DNA from: Verticillium longisporum
Lineage: Eukaryota > Ascomycota > Sordariomycetes > Glomerellales > Plectosphaerellaceae
DNA: 64,000 nt
Reading direction: 5' to 3'
Assembly: GCA_019188255.1 (NCBI GenBank)
Contig: JAETXT010000006.1
Span: 5,022,001 to 5,086,000, forward strand
This document shows, piece after piece, positions 22,463 to 34,313 of the stretch. A program made the position numbers and the translations under genes. Numbering within the stretch: the first letter of the stretch is position 1; each line of letters begins with the position of its first letter. The notes under the pieces are model-generated. The model was not told the origin of the DNA and made no database searches. It worked only from the letters and a program-made list of their open reading frames with translations.

Positions 22463-23922
22463 CTAAAGGGAAATTGCAAAGAAACTCTTGGGTCTAGAGG
22501 TTCAAGAGAATAGTAGAGTTCGCTATGATGCGATGGGATGGAGAGTGAGTGGTATGTGGGAGGAGAGTAGAAATTTGTGTTGAGAGGAGGGGAGAGAAGG
22601 AGAAAAGCAGCTGCGGCAGTCGGTCGTAAAAAGAAGACCTGAAGCCCAAGCTAGAGGAGCCCCTGCGGCGCCTGGAGAATTCTATGCGATTCTATCCTTC
22701 TCGCACCTTCCACCTTCCAGGCGCTTCTCTGATTCGCTTGCCCTGCCACCACGGCAACGAATGGTGCACGATGATTGGCTGAGATGTGCGGGCGCTGTGG
22801 GAACACCTACGAAAAAAGAGACGGTCTAGCAGTTGCCTCCTTCTGATCCCTTGCCTTGTCTGGCCTTGTGCTTTTCGATGCAGTTCTATATTGTGGATTT
22901 CCCATGGTTGCAGCAGCATCCATTCACCCATGGCGGGGTCATGGCCTGGGAAGCTCTCGTGGATTCCAGGCGGCTCTGGCAGTCGTCTTTGAGTCACCGC
23001 GAAGCCTCCAGAATGTCACTCCCACCTTCCGATAAGACCTCTTATCGCAAAGACCGGCCACCACGAGGCTGAGGGGCAATGCCTGGACCCCGGATTCCAG
23101 GGCGTTTGGTCCAAGCAACAATGGCCAGTCGGTGAGGCTCCCAGGCGGTCCAGGCGCTGGTCCAGGCACTGGCCTAAGCACTGTGGGGCCCGCGTTGAGC
23201 ATCCGCCACGGTGGTCCACCCTGGCCTGAGGATATCGATGGCTACCTGCCTACGTTGTCTCCCAATCACCGATGCAATCAAGCTGGTGCGGCGTCTGCCT
23301 GCCATGACTTGAGTTGACGATACTGCTTCCTGATAGGGGCCTGACTCGCTGATAGTCCATGCCGTTGCGGTTGGGAAACGCTGTGCTGGGCTATGGTTGT
23401 AGAGAAGGTGCAGTTATTTGTTCTCAAGGTCATGTTGTACTGTATTCACGTTTTGTCGAATAATTGGTCCTGATCCAGAAAGTTCTACCGCTCTACGAGA
23501 GGGCCTATCAAGAACTACATAGAAATTCGTCATAGAAGTAGGCGGACAACATCAAGGTTGTGTGGTTGATCAGAGGTTAAAGACCGTAAGGCATGAGTCG
23601 CCTTGCAGGCCCGAGGGACGAACAACTTGGCCCTCATTCCACGTTCTCTTTTTCTCATGGTCTATCTACATATAGGTAGGCACATGAAAATTTACCACCA
23701 AAGCCACAACCTGAATTCGAAGTAGTCTCGGGGCTATGTGAACGCACAACAAACCTGACGCAAAGCCAAGCCTCGCAGAGACGACAGGACCACCATTGTT
23801 GCGCCTCTCTGCCATGCCAAGGTGATCCTCATTATACATTGTGTTGTACACTCTATAAGCCGATTGCACAGCCATCTATCACGAACAACCGAGCCCCTGT
23901 ACACGCCCCAGGCCCAACAGGG
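22463..23922. other. HSP90 upstream region and intergenic spacer
   Basis: The first few hundred bases are the HSP90 promoter. I did not find a perfect array of alternating GAA/TTC heat-shock elements by eye. At about 23145-23175 short GGTCCAGGC-type repeats occur. No gene is supported up to the flavin reductase stop codon. Confidence 0.35.
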
Positions 23923-24786
23923 CTACTCCCCCTTGACGATCCCATCGCCAACACAGCGGTACCTCCGATCAGCATACACGAGCCCAAACTCATCCTCCCC
24001 GTCCTCCTCGCCCTTGACAATCTCGACAACCTCCCCAACGACAATGACGTGGTCCCTCACCCTCACGAGCCCCTGCGCAGGCGCATCGTCGAGCACCCGA
24101 CAGCGCAAAACATAGAGCACGCCCTCGCCCCGGAGGACGGGTGCCTCGCCGCGCATGTCAGCCGTGACGGCCGGCCCGTCCCGCCCGAGGCCGGAGAACA
24201 CGTGCTGGCCCTCGGCGTTGCCTCGCGTGAACCAGTCTGCGACGGCCGCGCCGTCGGGCCCGCCGCGCAGGACGTGCACGTTGAAGCGCCGCGCGCCCTT
24301 GACGGCGGTCAGCGTTCGGCTCGGTGTCGCGACGTTGAAGGTGACGAGGGGCGTGGGGTGCAGGGTTAATGAGGTGAGGGAAGACATGGTCATGGCGCGC
24401 GGTGTGTTGTCGGCGGGATTCGTCGCCGTGCAGACGACGACAGAGTGCGGGAGGAGGCGCATGAGGCCGCGGAGCTGTTCGGAGAGCGCAAGGTCCGTCG
24501 TCGAGGAGGAGGCGGGGTGGTAGGAGGGCGGTTGGGGGGGCAGCGTGTGCCATGTCGAGGGTCGACGGGCGGAGGCACTGAAGGGGCGGGACGCTGCGAG
24601 GCTGTCAGAATCAAAGGCTGAGTCTCTCAGAGTGGGCAACATACTGGGTACGCAGGCATCACGGCGGTTTACTCGTTGGGGCACCGAGCATGGTGAGCAT
24701 GTTGAAGCACGTGCAATGGCACGGCGCATCGAGACTGGGGAGGAGGAGGTCCTGGGCGCAAAGCCGAGGACACGAGGGAGGCTCAT
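23923..24786 (-). CDS. Flavin reductase-like domain protein, probably mitochondrial
   Basis: This is a single-exon gene of 287 residues. The C-terminal 190 residues have the FMN-binding split-barrel fold of flavin reductase-like proteins: LRGLMRLLPHSVVVCTATNP, MTMSSLTSLTLHPTPLVTFN and FNVHVLRGG, with an acidic strand near the end. Such proteins bind FMN or reduce it with NAD(P)H. The first 90 residues are rich in Arg, Ser and Ala, including SASARRPSTWHTLPPQ, as in a mitochondrial targeting sequence. It is divergent from the bL31m gene, 443 bases apart, so both mitochondrial candidates may share a promoter. The exact substrate is unknown. Confidence 0.75.
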   Translation of the reverse strand: MSLPRVLGFAPRTSSSPVSMRRAIARASTCSPCSVPQRVNRRDACVPSMLPTLRDSAFDSDSLAASRPFSASARRPSTWHTLPPQPPSYHPASSSTTDLALSEQLRGLMRLLPHSVVVCTATNPADNTPRAMTMSSLTSLTLHPTPLVTFNVATPSRTLTAVKGARRFNVHVLRGGPDGAAVADWFTRGNAEGQHVFSGLGRDGPAVTADMRGEAPVLRGEGVLYVLRCRVLDDAPAQGLVRVRDHVIVVGEVVEIVKGEEDGEDEFGLVYADRRYRCVGDGIVKGE

Positions 24787-25229
24787 CGCATGTTACGGCT
24801 CGTCGATGCTAGAGCGAACATTGCTCGAGGCGGCAGCCGAGCGTGAATAGAAAACGGGCCTCGTCGAAGATCAATTCGTCGACTTCAGATTGCTATGCCC
24901 GGGAAGCATCGGGACAAGCTGACCTGAATGTAAGGAAGGTACTCCACGGAACTTTTTGCATCGGCGCCGTCTTGCAGCACCGAACCGCGAGGTTATCGAT
25001 AAGACACGAAAGTGGATTCGCCGGTTGGATGTGCAAGGTGTGGCCTCGGTCAGCCTCACCGAACTGACCCTGAGAGTCGGGAAATTTTGTGACCACCCGC
25101 AGCTTTACCACTGCGCTCCCATCAACCCTCCAGTCGCGACTTACCCTTTTCAACCGCCATCAGCGAGCATCTCGCACGCCCCGTCACCAACACAACCACG
25201 ACATCGACCTCGCCCGTCGAGTGACAAAC
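24787..25229. promoter_or_regulatory. Shared divergent promoter of flavin reductase-like and bL31m genes
   Basis: 443 bases separate two divergent start codons. No other gene fits. No defined binding site could be named, so the regulatory role rests on position alone. Confidence 0.4.
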
Positions 25230-25811
25230 ATGGCTTCTCTCCCCTCCGCCCTCGCCCGGCGCCCGCTCCTCCGCCACACGACGACCAAACCCACAACCGG
25301 CAGCTTCCAGCCCACGCACCCAGCCCACCTCGCCGCCCGCCAGTCCCGCGCCGCGACCTACATCCACCGCCCGCGCCGCCCCTACACCTTCACCCAGCTC
25401 GTGCAGCTCTCGGACGGCTCGACCTTCACGGCGCGCACCACGTCCCCGGCGCCGCTGCACCGCACCGATAGACGAGAATCCTGTCGTCCCGAAACCCTCT
25501 GGCAGCCGCCGGAGAAGACGCTGCACAACGTCGAGCTCGACGAGGCCGGCAAGCTGGCGGCGTTCCGACAGAGGTTCGGCCGCGGCTTTGACCTGCTCGA
25601 CGCCGCTTCGGAGGAGGCCGACGCGCAGGCCGCGGGGGATAAGGGCAAGGGCCAGGGCAAGGGCCAGGGCAAGGGCAAGGGTGATGGCGCCGTTGAGGAG
25701 GTCGGCGAGGAGGAGGTGTGGGACATGGGGGATCTGATCAGCGGATACTCGACGCCCATGAAAGAGCCCAAGGCACCGGCAGTCCGCAGGAAGACGAAGG
25801 GGAAGAAATAA
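25230..25811 (+). CDS. Mitochondrial large-subunit ribosomal protein bL31m
   Basis: The protein has 193 residues. After a basic mitochondrial presequence (MASLPSALARRPLLRHTTT) comes the characteristic fungal bL31m segment RRPYTFTQLVQLSDGSTF, followed by TLWQPPEKTLHNVELDEAGKL and the FRQRFG block. The C-terminal part is low complexity, with a repeated GKGQ unit at about residues 136-150, then an acidic stretch and a basic tail. ATG 25230 was chosen because it begins the targeting peptide; earlier non-ATG extension is not credible. It belongs to the mitoribosome large subunit. Yeast names it MRPL36, but I give no symbol because orthology was judged by eye. Confidence 0.75.
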   Translation: MASLPSALARRPLLRHTTTKPTTGSFQPTHPAHLAARQSRAATYIHRPRRPYTFTQLVQLSDGSTFTARTTSPAPLHRTDRRESCRPETLWQPPEKTLHNVELDEAGKLAAFRQRFGRGFDLLDAASEEADAQAAGDKGKGQGKGQGKGKGDGAVEEVGEEEVWDMGDLISGYSTPMKEPKAPAVRRKTKGKK

Positions 25812-26243
25812 GGGGTCGGGTTCGGCATGACATGTCCGGAAAGGGGGGGGGGTTACGAGCTTGATCTCATGTATAGCACGCTGAGCAAGGTCACGCGGAT
25901 GGGTCCTTGTTCCGAAAGATGGGACGGCAGGTCGTGTAGGAGGGAGACGCTCATTGTGCGATTAGAAGGTCCAGGCCGGACTCTACTGTCATATATGTAC
26001 AACACCAACACCATTGAAAACGACCTGTTTGTCCACTTCCTCCCGACGCCCCCTGTTGTTAGTGCATCATGCCAGAGAACCCCCATCTCACGAACCAAGG
26101 TGGAGATGAGGCTTGTCGAACCGCAGCCAGCTAACGATACGCCGGTTGCGCGACACCGGCAGAGCTGCCCAGCGACTCGAATCGCACGGCGGACCCCAGA
26201 AGGACATGACCGAGGTGCGCCGCGGCGCCATCTTGGTCGGCAC
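25812..26243. other. Convergent 3' spacer between bL31m and Vps5
   Basis: Two genes end towards each other here. The sequence should hold both 3' UTRs. No gene or RNA is seen. Confidence 0.4.
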
Positions 26244-28104
26244 CTAATCCGAGTCATCGTTGATTGTCGCCCGAGCCCGATCAATTGCCGTGTCACCGGC
26301 CGGCTTGTTGCCTTCTGTCACAGGTGGGCGGTAAAAGACCGTCTCGTCGTCGTCAGCGTCAAGCTGCATGAGGAACGTCTCCCACTTTTCGATCAACTAC
26401 ATTTCATTAGCCACACGCCGTAATTCAGTAATGCTCTCCCAGAGCAAGGTCTTACCTCCTTCTGCGCCTCGACGGCGCTCTCCAGGAACGTCTCCACACC
26501 GCTCTTGAAGTCCTCAACCTTCTCCTTCTCAAAGCGGTCCAGTTCCGCCCGCATCAGTCGGCCCATGTCCTCGAACAGCATGCGCGCATGGTGGCATTTG
26601 CGCTCGGCGTCGGCGACCTCGGCGCCCATCTGGTTGAGGCGGTCCTGCTGGCTCTTGCCCTGCCTCAGAAGCTTGTCCTGTGTCGTCTTCTTCTTCTGCA
26701 TCTCCGACTCGGCCGTGTGCCATGAGTAAAAGGCCTTTTGCCGCTGCGCAAATGCCTGTTTGACAGATCCGATGAGTCGGATGTACTCCTCGAGGATTAT
26801 GCCAAACGTGAGCACGTCCTGCTGGGCCTGCCGATCGTAGACATCGCGAATGGTAAGCTGCAGCTCGGAGAGGGCGTCGAGAGGGCCAGAGAGCGAGGGC
26901 GAGAGCTCGACGGTGGAGAGGGCGTGCAGCGAGGCGGAGAAATCGCCGGCCGCCTCGGCCATCATCTTCCTCTGGCCGACCATGGTCTCCATGGCTTTGA
27001 GTAGGGCTCGGAGCTGGTTCTCCAGCGCATCGAGGTAAACCTTGCGATCGTGGAACCACTGTATCAGTTAGCCTGGCAAGACTGGCGATTCGGCACTGTC
27101 ACTCACGTCATCCTGCTCGACAAACTTGCTGCCGCCGCCGACGCTGATGCCCAGGCTGCCCAAGACGCCCTTGCTTTCTGTCGGGATGGGCTCCCTCCGC
27201 TCCTTGTGCTTGATGTCGACGTTGAAGGACTCGCTCTCGAGGAACAGCTTCAGGTCGCCGTCGAGCTGCAGCGTAGGGTGCGCCGCGATCTTGTTGAGCA
27301 TCTTCTCCAACGCGGCGCGGCGGCTCTCGACAAAGTTGGTCTCGAAGCGACCGACGGCCTGCTTCTCTGGGGGCGGCGGCACGACGATGCCGGGGTTGTT
27401 CCCGTGCAGTGTGTTATACAGCCACAGGAAATCGCGGTACCGTCGCTTCACCTCAAACTCGGGTTCCTTGTACGCCTTGGATGTTGTCTGCGTTGTCAGC
27501 GACGAAACCGGCACGTCGCCTCGTGGGGCGGGCGGCTTACCTGAGTCCGCACGGCATACTGCACGTGTGAACTTGTAAAGTCTCCGACCTTGTGGGGATC
27601 GCCGACGGAAATGTGGAAAGTCGGCCTGCTCGCTTGTTCGACGCTCACGCTGGGGTTGGTGGTTGTCCGAACGGCGCTCGGGTGGGCAGCCTGAACAGGA
27701 GGCGGCGCGCGAGGGCCACTTGCGCGGTTGTAATCGTCATCCGCATCGTCGACACGATGAGGGTCGGCGGGACCAGCGCGGCGCGTCTGAGCCGGCGGCA
27801 TGGTGGTGCGACTCCCCATCTCCTCCTTCAGGGGCGGGACGGGGGGCGCCTCCTGGCCGGGATCGGGAGTACCGGGAGTAGCAGGGCCGCCAAGGGGGCC
27901 CAATGGACCGAGAGGGTCGTCGTCGACGGCTTCGAGGCGGGTTGGCTGGGCTACCATGCGGCGAGGAGCAGCGCGCGAGGGGCGAGTTGAAGAAGTGCTT
28001 GGAGCGGAGGACTTGGGTGCATCATCCTGCGATTGGGAGGTTTCGGGTTGCGAGGTTTGCGAAGGCGCCGACTCGCCCCAAGGAGATTCTTCGAGAGGAT
28101 CCAT
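26244..28104 (-). CDS. vps5: Vps5-like sorting nexin (PX-BAR), retromer subunit
   Basis: Vps5 and Vps17 form the membrane-bending part of retromer, which returns cargo from endosomes to the Golgi. Exons are 28104-27541, 27487-27107, 27058-26456 and 26396-26244, each a multiple of three, giving 566 residues. The first 160 residues are disordered and rich in Pro and Ser. The PX domain covers about residues 165-290, with the phosphoinositide-binding RRYRDF and the PPPPEKQ loop. The C-terminal BAR/Vps5 domain is helical, with heptad-like stretches such as KKKTTQDKLLRQGKSQQDRL. All donors and acceptors are standard. A Vps17-type alternative is less likely given the canonical RRYRDF motif. Confidence 0.88.
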
Positions 28105-28890
28105 GGTGGCCCGGAACGTGACGGGTGACGGGTGACGGGTGAGCAGGGTTGTGGGAGGTGCAGGTAGGTTGGATGTCAGCACAAGAGGTGGATTGGAATG
28201 AAGGTCGCAGCGTGGGGAGGATGTCGTTGCGATGTACCTCATCCGCCCTCATTGCCATGGTCATGGTGCCTGGAGCATTACGCACGAAGGGGGGCAAGTG
28301 CCTGGGGGAAGCTGGTGCCACAGTCAGCCACACAGGACGTTCGCACAGCCACATGCAACCAACTCATCGCCATCATCGTCTGCTCCAACTTCGCAGGCAT
28401 CACCATCACATTCTCTCCATTCGTACACTTCAGGAGATGATTTCACCTGAATGGGATTGACACTATTTTCTTTGTCATCTAATGATGTTTCTTAAAATCA
28501 GTCACTCAATCAAACGATGTGATAATACATCACCATGTCGGTATGCCTCGACCGCCCTCGTTCGAGGTACTCACTTGAACGAGTATTGTCATGTGGTTCT
28601 TGCAGGACAGCGGGAGTGAACACTTGGTTGTCCCTTCAGATCTCGAACACGAGCATCGGCTAGCCCTCTGCAGCTATCCGTCCTCAAGGCAAGACACAGT
28701 CGGTCTTCCCGTCGACATGTCACCATGTCCTGATGGCCGTGATACTGATCCTGTCTGTGCTACTGAGATGACTGCGACATCTCTCAAAGGCCGATCATCA
28801 CAGTCCATGCGACAGTCCCTCCGATCCCTGGTCCACCTCGTCCTCGAAACCCACCGCCATGCCAGGCTACATCTGTCCACCCCAGCGACA
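28105..28890. other. Divergent intergenic region upstream of Vps5 and a small membrane protein gene
   Basis: The region probably contains promoters for both neighbours. A frame open from 28591 continues into the downstream gene, but its first 100 codons resemble nothing, so the later ATG was preferred. A GACGGGTGACGGGTGACGGGT triplet repeat lies at about 28119-28139. Confidence 0.4.
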
Positions 28891-29982
28891 ATGACACCCA
28901 CGCAGATGACCGACAGCCGCAGCCCCGAGGTCAACGGCGACATGACCACGATCTGGATCCCCCTGACGACCGCGTACCCCTGCCACACCTCCTGCTCCTC
29001 CCTCTTCTGGCGCCTCGACAAGGAGGACTCCCCATCGTCGCATGGGACCCGGGCTACGAGCTCTGGGTCGACCCCTCGGCCTCGTGCCAGCCCGCCGCCG
29101 TCTCCTCCTGGTGGCACGCCGAAGACCGCGACCAAGACATTGTCCAGACGCGCTGGAGCCTCGGGCCTCTCGTCTGTCCCGGGGCCTACACGACCGCCAT
29201 GACGAGCGACGCCGGCGCCGGCTCCACGCTCCTGGGGTGCTGTCCGAGGTATGTTCTCTCCTTCCAGCTTCGTCTTCGTCCCGTCGTGGCCGCCATGTAC
29301 CTCTTTTCTCTTCTTCGGCGTGTCTCAAGCTGATCTCTCCAGCGGCTACACGTTCATCACCTTCGTGGGCCCGAACCGCATGGGCCAGTGCATATCAGAC
29401 GTCCGCCCCAACCAGGTCCTCACCTGGGCCGAGCCCGTCTCCGCCATGAGCGGCGCCTGGGAGTACACCAGCTTCGCGCCCCAGCTGTCAACCGTCGACG
29501 GCATGCACATCAACGGATGGGTCTTCAACGCCGTCGACACCGCCGCCGCGACGGGCACGCCGACCGGCGGAGACGGCCAGAGCGCAGACCAGGAGGCGGA
29601 CAGGAGCAGCAACAGCTGGACGTCGACGACCAAGATGGCCGTGGCGGTCGGCGTGCCGCTCGGGGTCCTCGCCCTGGCGGGACTGTCTTTGGCGCTGTTC
29701 TTCTATCGCAGGCGGGGAAAGGCTGCGACGGCCGAGGCGGAAGCGACGGATGATCGGGTCGCGAGCCTTCCTGCGCCGTCCGTGTCGCCGCTCGAGACGC
29801 AGGGCCGCGTCGAGAGTAGCAGCCCGAACGAGGTCGCGAGTGTGGAGAAGCCGATTGAAGTTCTCAGCGAGGAGAGGCGGACAGAGGTAGCTAGCGAGGA
29901 GAGGCCAATAGAGATGGTCACGGATGACATGTCGGAGATGCCGGCGCCTCATGCCGTGGCGGAGCTTCCAGCGAGGATGTAG
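28891..29982 (+). CDS. Single-pass membrane protein of unknown function, with one frame break
   Basis: Exon 1 runs 28891-29248 and exon 2 29343-29982. The N-terminal half is Cys- and Trp-containing: WIPLTTAYPCHTSCSSLFW, AWDPGYELWVDPSASCQP, LGCCPSGYTFI. It resembles a fungal ectodomain family that pairs such modules with one membrane helix. The helix is MAVAVGVPLGVLALAGLSLA followed by a positive FFYRRR stop-transfer, then an acidic tail with repeated EER/VASEE units. No signal peptide is seen at the chosen start. The frame breaks at four C (29030-29033); one extra C joins the first module to AWDPGYELW and gives 332 residues. Start and function are uncertain. Confidence 0.55.
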
Positions 29983-30261
29983 CTTCTTCCGAGTCATCAC
30001 ATGGTATCCACGGAGACTTGAAGAGATCGCTTGACGTAGGGCACGTAATTGACTGCTTGATTGCTTCACTTCCTTCGATGGCATCCCGGACTGGTTTTGC
30101 CCACGCAATCAGTGGAACCCTGGCAGCCAGTCTGTGGCGAAAGTGCCAATATAATCACAATAGCATTCCTATCGACTACCCCAACCATGGGCCATCCGAG
30201 GCCATATCCCTAACGCCATGCGAGCAGTCCAGTTTTGTCGCCCCCGTGTCCGCCGCTACCA

Positions 30262-32791
30262 TCACCGCTCAGGATCAAAGCACCCGCCAGCTACGACGAG
30301 GTTCATCCTGGTGAACTGCACCGCCATGACGGGCGTCTTCTTCGTCGGGAAGGCACTAATCTGGTCGGGCGTAATCATGACCTCCTTGCCCTTCTTCTTG
30401 CCTCCGCCGGTGCCACCGGTGCCGGTCCCTGATGACCCTTGACCACCAGTAGCACCGCGCTCCACGGCCCCGCCCGTCGCAGGTGCGCCCTCGCCGCCCT
30501 CCTGAGTAGGGGCAGTGCCCTGCTGTGGGACAGCCTTGTGGCCATCGGCGGGAAGCTCGACGTCCCAGAGACGAACAGTGCCGTCCTGGCCGCCGGAAAC
30601 GAGAACGTTGGACTCGACGCTGAAATCCATCGACCAGATACCGCCCTTTGCGTGACCCCTCGACCTTTTGATCCGCGTGCCCTTTTCAATATCCCAGAAC
30701 ATAATGTTGCCGCCTGTGTCACCACTGGCGAGGATCTTGCCGTTGGGCGCGCACGTCAGTGAAGAGATGTATTCGTTGTGGCCGGTGAAGACACGGACAC
30801 AGCCGCCCGTGACGACGGACCACATGCGAATCGACTTGTCAGTCTCGTCGGATGCTGTGAGGAGGTAGGTGGGGTTGGGGTACCAACCCTGAGCCGAGAT
30901 GCTGGTGTTTTGGCCGACGAGAACGCGCATAGCCGAGGCGTGGTCCTGCATCCAGAGACGAGCCGTCTTGTCCCAGCCGCCGCTGACAAAGTAGTGACCG
31001 TGCGGGCTCCACGAAACCCTCATGACGGGACCGTCATGGCCCTTGTAGATGCACAGACACTGCCACAAGTCTAGAGACCACAAGCGAACATGGCCATCCG
31101 CAGAGGCTGAAAGCAGAAGCTTGGCTCCCGTGTCAATGGCACCATTGCCCTTGCCTTGGTGAGCGAAAGGAGTGTGGTTACCACTTGCGATGGCATCGGA
31201 AAAGGCAACGTCATAGACGGGACCAGAGTGGCCGATGAGTTTGCGATTGTTGGCCTTGAAGTCGAGATCGTGGGCAGCCTTGGACTTGAGAGCCTTTCCG
31301 TCCAGAGTCCACACGCGGATGTAAGAGTCAGTAGTACCGGCGGCGACCAACTCATGGTCCTTGGAAAAGTCTAGGCATGAGACGCTGGGTCTTCAATTAG
31401 CATGAGTCAGTTTGCTGAGTGATTGTTTATTCTTACCTGCCGAGAGAGTTGTGGAAGGTGAACATGCACGCGCTGATGGGAACGCCGACGCCGCCTGTGC
31501 GGCCCTCAATCTTGAAGCGATCGCGGTTCTCCCGAACCTTCTGCATCTCCATGACGACGTCTCTCGCGCGAGAGGGCGGCAGAGGAAGGTCAGACCTTGA
31601 CGGAGCATCGGCGCTTTCTTCACGCTTAATCTTCTGCTCGAACTCATCCGCAAGCGATGCCTTGCTTTCGGTAGGAGGGTTGCGCTGATCCGCCTCAGCG
31701 AGCTCAGCGCGCACGTCGTCGCGCAAATCTTCGTCCATCGGCATGGGTCCCAGACGCAACGCCACAGACGTGTCGAGCATGTCCCTGTTCGTCAGGCCAA
31801 GAGAGATGCCGGGGATGCCTTCGTTGTCGTCAATCTCATCCAGGGTCATGTTCTGCGTGCGGCGATAGATGGCCTCGAAGCTAAAGGGCTCGATAGGGCC
31901 ACGAGCAGTCGAGTCAATCTGGCAAAAGGTCTGCAAGATGTAGATGATGACAGCACCGCCATTCTCCTTCTCTCGCTCGAGGAAGTGAAACAGGTTGCCG
32001 GTGACATGCTGATTAAGAGGGATGCGGAACTTGTTCTCGGTGTAAAGCTTGCAAGTCGCATTTTCCTTGAGGTGGTGTGGAATGGAGATGGTGTCAAACG
32101 TCTTCAGATCATCGGCATGTCCGGCCTCGAAAAAGGGTTTCAAGCCAGTCAGGAGGTTCTTGGCATCATCAAGGTAGCCCTGGTTGATGAGCTCCATCCA
32201 TGAGTAGACAAAGACGGGCCAGAGAAGCTTGCCGAGCTCGAACTGAAAGATGTCAGCCATAGGCACCCGAGGGAGGGAAGAAAGTGCAGAGTGCATACCT
32301 TGTAAATATCCAGGCCGTTGTCGACCCAGTCCCTCAGCATATTGAAGGCCTTCCTATACTTCTGAGGACCCAGGTCGTCAACCTTGGCCTGAATGGGCCG
32401 ACCATCGGGACCCAGATGACTGGATTCCTGCCGGAAGATGTTCTCCGTCCTCGTGAAGCCGCGCTTCAAGAGGTAGTCGGTGACCTCAAAGGCTAAGTCA
32501 GCAGAGAGCAGGTATGGGTCGCGCATGATGTTTGGTAGCAAAAGTTATGCATGGCCTTGTCGTGCAGATGGAAGAGCAGCTCAAAGAAAAACTCACGATT
32601 TGGTTGAGGTTTTGATTCGACATGGGCGGCTGTGCTGCGGCAGGAGCGGCCGCTGCTGGTGCTGCTGTTGCTGCGACGGCTGTGCCTGGTGTTACAGGTT
32701 GCTGCGACGGCGTGAAGTTGCTCTGTTGCGGTCCAGCGCTGGGGGGCCCGTTGCCTCCTGGCGGACCGCCGGGGGCTCCAGCGCCCGACAT
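30262..32791 (-). CDS. taf5: TAF5-like subunit of TFIID (and possibly SAGA)
   Basis: TAF5 is a scaffold of general transcription factor TFIID. Exons are 32791-32597, 32484-32299, 32242-31437 and 31384-30262, giving 769 residues. After a Pro/Ala/Gln-rich start comes a LisH-like helix ([20 protein letters not shown]), then the NTD2 domain ([23 protein letters not shown]). The second half holds about six WD40 repeats: [72 protein letters not shown] and [14 protein letters not shown] Gly/Thr-rich insert lies before the last blade, ending in MNLVVAGG. Exon 2 uses a CTGAC branch and GAG acceptor that restores the family join IVTDYLLK. It is head to head with Med11. Confidence 0.93.
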
Positions 32792-33354
32792 GATGAATGA
32801 TGATGGTGGTTTTTTTGGGAGGGGCTGCCTGTGTTGATGTAGCTCAGTCGATCGCAGGAGGCAGGGTGGCTGGTTCGGAGGCTCAGAGAGCAGAAGGAGT
32901 CGTGTCAGCGTCCGTGAACCCTTGTTGCACAAAGTATAAAGCTCAATCTGAAGGTGTATTATAGAGTCCAAAGCTGATTGGTTCGTGAGACGGAAGGAGT
33001 CTCGTAGTGATGAAGCTCTACAATGTCGTTGGATGAGTGAGGCGCTGGGATGGTTGATGAGAGGCCAGTGGATGAAGGCCAAACGCGAATGCAAGGATCG
33101 TCGCGTTCCAATTTCCCCACATCACCCCGCTGTGTGCATACTGAGAGCCCACCTTGCCTTACCAAGGTTGCCCACCAAAGGTCAATGCGCCTACTGCGAC
33201 CTCTGCCTCGCCAACTGAATCCGACGCATCTATCCGTTCTTCCACCTCTCACTGAGCAGCATCGTGAATCTCATCACTGGCATCCATCTTCATCACCAAA
33301 ACCAGGCCGGCACGCACAGATACTTCCCCTACACCAAGGGCCATATCAGCCATC
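32792..33354. promoter_or_regulatory. Shared divergent promoter of TAF5 and Med11
   Basis: 563 bases lie between the start codons of two RNA polymerase II machinery genes. No gene or named motif is supported inside. The shared-promoter role is inferred from head-to-head layout. Confidence 0.45.
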
Positions 33355-33969
33355 ATGGCCGACGACAGCGCCATGCAAGACGCCACGCCACCAGCGTCCC
33401 AAGCCCCGCCCCCCGACGCCGACACCGCAAACACCTTTTCCCTAGAAGAGCGCATCGCGCAGCTCTGCGAAATCGACAAGGTCCGCCCCACCAATCCCCT
33501 TCTCACCTCTGCAGAAGACTAGATGTTCGAATCCAAGCTGACGCCAAGACAGAACATCGTGGCCCTCATGTCCCACACAGCAACAGCCCTGACCTCCCTC
33601 TCCCCGCAACCCCACATCCCCCAGACCCAGCAGACCGAGACGTTCAAGTCCGCCATGGACGGCCTCCTGTCGACGCTGCACACGGTCGACGTGCGCATGA
33701 AGCGCCAGATCCTCGCCCTCGAGGAGGCGGGCATCATCCGCCTGCGCCAGGACGCCAGGGTCATGAACGAGGACGCCAAGATTGTGGCCAAGCCGTCGCT
33801 CGAGCCGAATGGCGTCGGCGGCATCGGCGCGCTCGACGTCGGCTGGCTCAATAGCCGGAACAGCAAGGTCGAGAGGGACATGGAAGCCGAGCTCTGGGCG
33901 CGGATGCGGGCCTTGCTGGAGAGGCAAGGGGGGGAGGCTGGCCGGGGAGACGACGAGATGGAGTCTTAG
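33355..33969 (+). CDS. Mediator subunit Med11-like protein
   Basis: Med11 is a small helical subunit of the Mediator head that pairs with Med22 and contacts RNA polymerase II and TFIIH. The best model is exon 33355-33480 plus 33553-33969, giving 180 residues. The intron (33481-33552) has an unusual GTCCGC donor but a good CTGAC branch and GACAG acceptor. It joins EERIAQLCEIDK to NIVALMSHTATALTSLS, matching the family's helix 1 pattern. An alternative acceptor at 33522 would insert ten residues and fits less well. A second helix region (MKRQILALEEAGIIRLRQD) and an acidic tail follow. The identification rests on size and helix pattern. Confidence 0.62.
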
Positions 33970-34313
33970 CTGGGTCGCTGGGTGGGATATTGGCCAGCGG
34001 GATGCTGTGCTTTAGTGTGCTTTACTCGTGGCGTTTCGGGATGGAAGCAGCACTTTAGCCGCCTGGCGCACGGGGCATGAGAGAATGACGGAATGAACTT
34101 AGGAGTTGGAATCGCAAATGTGTTGGCGAGAAAAGCACGTCAGCACGCCAGGTCACAGGCACACGTAAATGACCATATCAAAAGTTATTACAACAGGCAG
34201 GATTCTGTGGATACGAATAATCATAACGCCTACTTGTGCAAGGATGCAAACTACTAGGAACAGAAACGCCAACCTCATCATCGCATCATTATTACCCTTC
34301 CCCCACGGAACAC
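33970..34313. other. Convergent 3' spacer between Med11 and the vacuolar protease
   Basis: 344 bases between two converging genes, presumably both 3' UTRs. Nothing else is seen. Confidence 0.4.

Noticed and set aside
28591..28890. A longer N-terminus for the membrane protein gene
   Set aside because: The extra 100 codons contain no recognisable domain or signal peptide. The later ATG gives a product starting close to the conserved module. The choice remains uncertain.
33481..33522. A 42-base intron in the Med11-like gene ending at CTAG
   Set aside because: It is very short, and its product carries ten extra residues between EIDK and NIVAL. The later acceptor has a CTGAC branch site and gives a better family match.
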